From the NCBI GenBank assembly GCA_025355485.1, contig JANXZP010000018.1, positions 1-6,629 on the forward strand: a DNA stretch of 6,629 nt, in the 5' to 3' direction. The notes under the pieces were generated by a model. That model was not told the origin of the DNA, did not search any database, and was given only the letters and a program-made list of their open reading frames with translations. A program made the translations under genes and the position numbers. Numbering within the stretch: the first letter of the stretch is position 1; each line of letters starts with the position of its first letter. The stretch is from Pseudomonadota bacterium (GTDB taxonomy: Bacteria > Pseudomonadota > Gammaproteobacteria > Xanthomonadales > Xanthomonadaceae). Shown piece after piece: positions 5,580 to 6,629 of the stretch.

Positions 5580-6629
5580 ATGACCGACTTGCGCACCACG
5601 ATCGTCCGCCTGCTGTCCAACATGGCCAGCGCGAAGGAGATCCAGCTCTACCTCAAGCGCTTCGCGAAACTCGACGCGGCGCGTTTCGCCGTGGTCAAGG
5701 TCGGCGGCGCCGTCCTGCGCGATGAGCTCGATGCGCTCGTATCGTCGCTCGCGTTCTTGCAACAGGTCGGGTTGACGCCGATCGTGCTGCATGGAGCAGG
5801 CCCGCAGCTTGACGAGCAGGCGACCGCTGCCGGCATCGCGAAGAAAACCATCGACGGTCTGCGTGTGACCACGCCTGAAACGCTCGCGATCGTGCGCCGC
5901 GTGTTCCAGCGGGAAAACCTGCGGCTCGTCGAAGCGCTGCAGGCTGCAGGCGTGCGTGCGACCTCGATCCAGTCGGGCGTGTTCGAGTCGGAGTATCTGA
6001 ATCGCCGCAAATACGGTCTGGTCGGCAAGGTCGCGGCCGTGCACACATCGGGCATCGATGCAGCGATCCAGGTCGGTTCGATTCCGGTGATCGCATCGCT
6101 CGGCGAAACCGCGGGCGGACAAATCCTCAACCTCAACGCCGATTGGGCCGCGAACGAACTGGTCAAGGAACTGCAGCCATACAAGATCGTGTTCCTCACC
6201 GGCACCGGCGGTCTACTCGATGGCGACGGCGCGGTGATCGACTCGATCAACCTGAGCACAGAATACGAGGCCCTGCTGCGCGAACCGTGGCTGCACTCGG
6301 GGATGCGCGTGAAGATCGAACAGATCCACGACCTGCTGATGCAGTTGCCGTTGTCGTCGTCGGTATCGATCACCCGGCCGGATGAACTGGCGAAGGAGCT
6401 GTTCACCCACCGCGGTTCGGGTACGCTGGTGCGGCGCGGCGAGCGGATCCGCTGCCACGCGGGATGGAACAAGCTAGACCGGAAGAAGCTGAAGTCGCTG
6501 ATCGAATCAGGTTTCGGACGCCGGCTTGCCCCGGACTATTTCACCAAAACCAGGCCGTACCGCGTCTATGCCAGCGAGCACTATCGCGCTGCGCTGGTGC
6601 TGACCGAGGAAATATTTTCCGATGGCGAA
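5580..6629 (+). CDS. argB: Bifunctional N-acetylglutamate kinase/synthase (NAGS-NAGK), partial at 3' end
   Basis: Fusion enzyme for the first two committed steps of arginine synthesis. 350 codons are visible with no stop; the X. campestris enzyme has about 447. Residues about 20-285 are the amino-acid-kinase domain: VVKVGGAVL (38-46), HGAGPQLDE (71-79), DGLRVTTPE (92-100) for acetylglutamate binding, LNLNADWAANEL (183-194) and KIVFLTGTGGLL (202-213). From about 286 begins the GNAT-type domain of the vertebrate-like NAGS group, seen in HRGSGTLVRRGE (277-288), LDRKKLKSLIESGFGRRL (299-316) and YRVYASEHYRAALVLTEE (327-344); it is cut by the window edge. The N-terminal helix before the kinase core (1-30) is the type found in arginine-sensitive enzymes, so feedback inhibition by arginine is likely. 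I chose the ATG at 5580; an in-frame GTG at 5574 is an alternative. No Shine-Dalgarno is evident, so coupling to upstream translation is likely. Confidence 0.96.
   Translation, partial: MTDLRTTIVRLLSNMASAKEIQLYLKRFAKLDAARFAVVKVGGAVLRDELDALVSSLAFLQQVGLTPIVLHGAGPQLDEQATAAGIAKKTIDGLRVTTPETLAIVRRVFQRENLRLVEALQAAGVRATSIQSGVFESEYLNRRKYGLVGKVAAVHTSGIDAAIQVGSIPVIASLGETAGGQILNLNADWAANELVKELQPYKIVFLTGTGGLLDGDGAVIDSINLSTEYEALLREPWLHSGMRVKIEQIHDLLMQLPLSSSVSITRPDELAKELFTHRGSGTLVRRGERIRCHAGWNKLDRKKLKSLIESGFGRRLAPDYFTKTRPYRVYASEHYRAALVLTEEIFSDGE

Noticed and set aside
1..6629. Mobile element, CRISPR array, tRNA or rRNA genes.
   Set aside because: No repeat-spacer pattern, transposase motif, long terminal inverted repeats or tRNA-like cloverleaf could be seen on either strand.

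Overview
The window looks like a chromosomal segment of a high-GC gammaproteobacterium of the Xanthomonadales (Lysobacterales). The main reason is its arginine cluster. It encodes an N-acetylornithine (not ornithine) carbamoyltransferase, argininosuccinate synthase, an M20 deacetylase, and an acetylglutamate kinase with a C-terminal acetylglutamate-synthase-type acetyltransferase domain. This combination and gene order are known from Xanthomonas. The genus cannot be fixed from sequence reading alone.

Layout. Positions 1-1090 (minus strand) hold the N-terminal three quarters of cysteinyl-tRNA synthetase, cut by the window edge. It diverges across a 130-base spacer from a plus-strand gene at 1221-1775 for an exported glycine-zipper protein. 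The 371-base gap 1776-2146 has no conventional gene, but it is the most structured part of the window. It holds a hairpin just after the glycine-zipper gene, a possible 35-codon leader ORF with six Arg codons (1906-2013), and a strong rho-independent terminator (2039-2071). A competing antiterminator pairing starts directly after the leader stop codon. From 2147 to the right edge runs a tightly packed plus-strand set: argF' (2147-3163), argG (3181-4401), argE (4391-5491) and argB (5580 to the edge).

How the genes work together. The C-terminal domain of ArgB should make N-acetylglutamate and its N-terminal domain should phosphorylate it. ArgC and ArgD, not in the window, would carry this on to N-acetylornithine. 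ArgF' then carbamoylates N-acetylornithine to N-acetylcitrulline, ArgE removes the acetyl group to give citrulline, and ArgG condenses citrulline with aspartate. In this route the acetyl group is removed after carbamoylation, unlike the textbook order.

The most interesting signal is the region ahead of argF'. It has the parts of a ribosome-mediated attenuator: an Arg-containing short ORF, then mutually exclusive antiterminator and terminator helices. The terminator is directly visible and strong. The leader ORF, its promoter and the regulatory logic are inference, and a simple end-of-transcript terminator for the upstream gene remains a real alternative.
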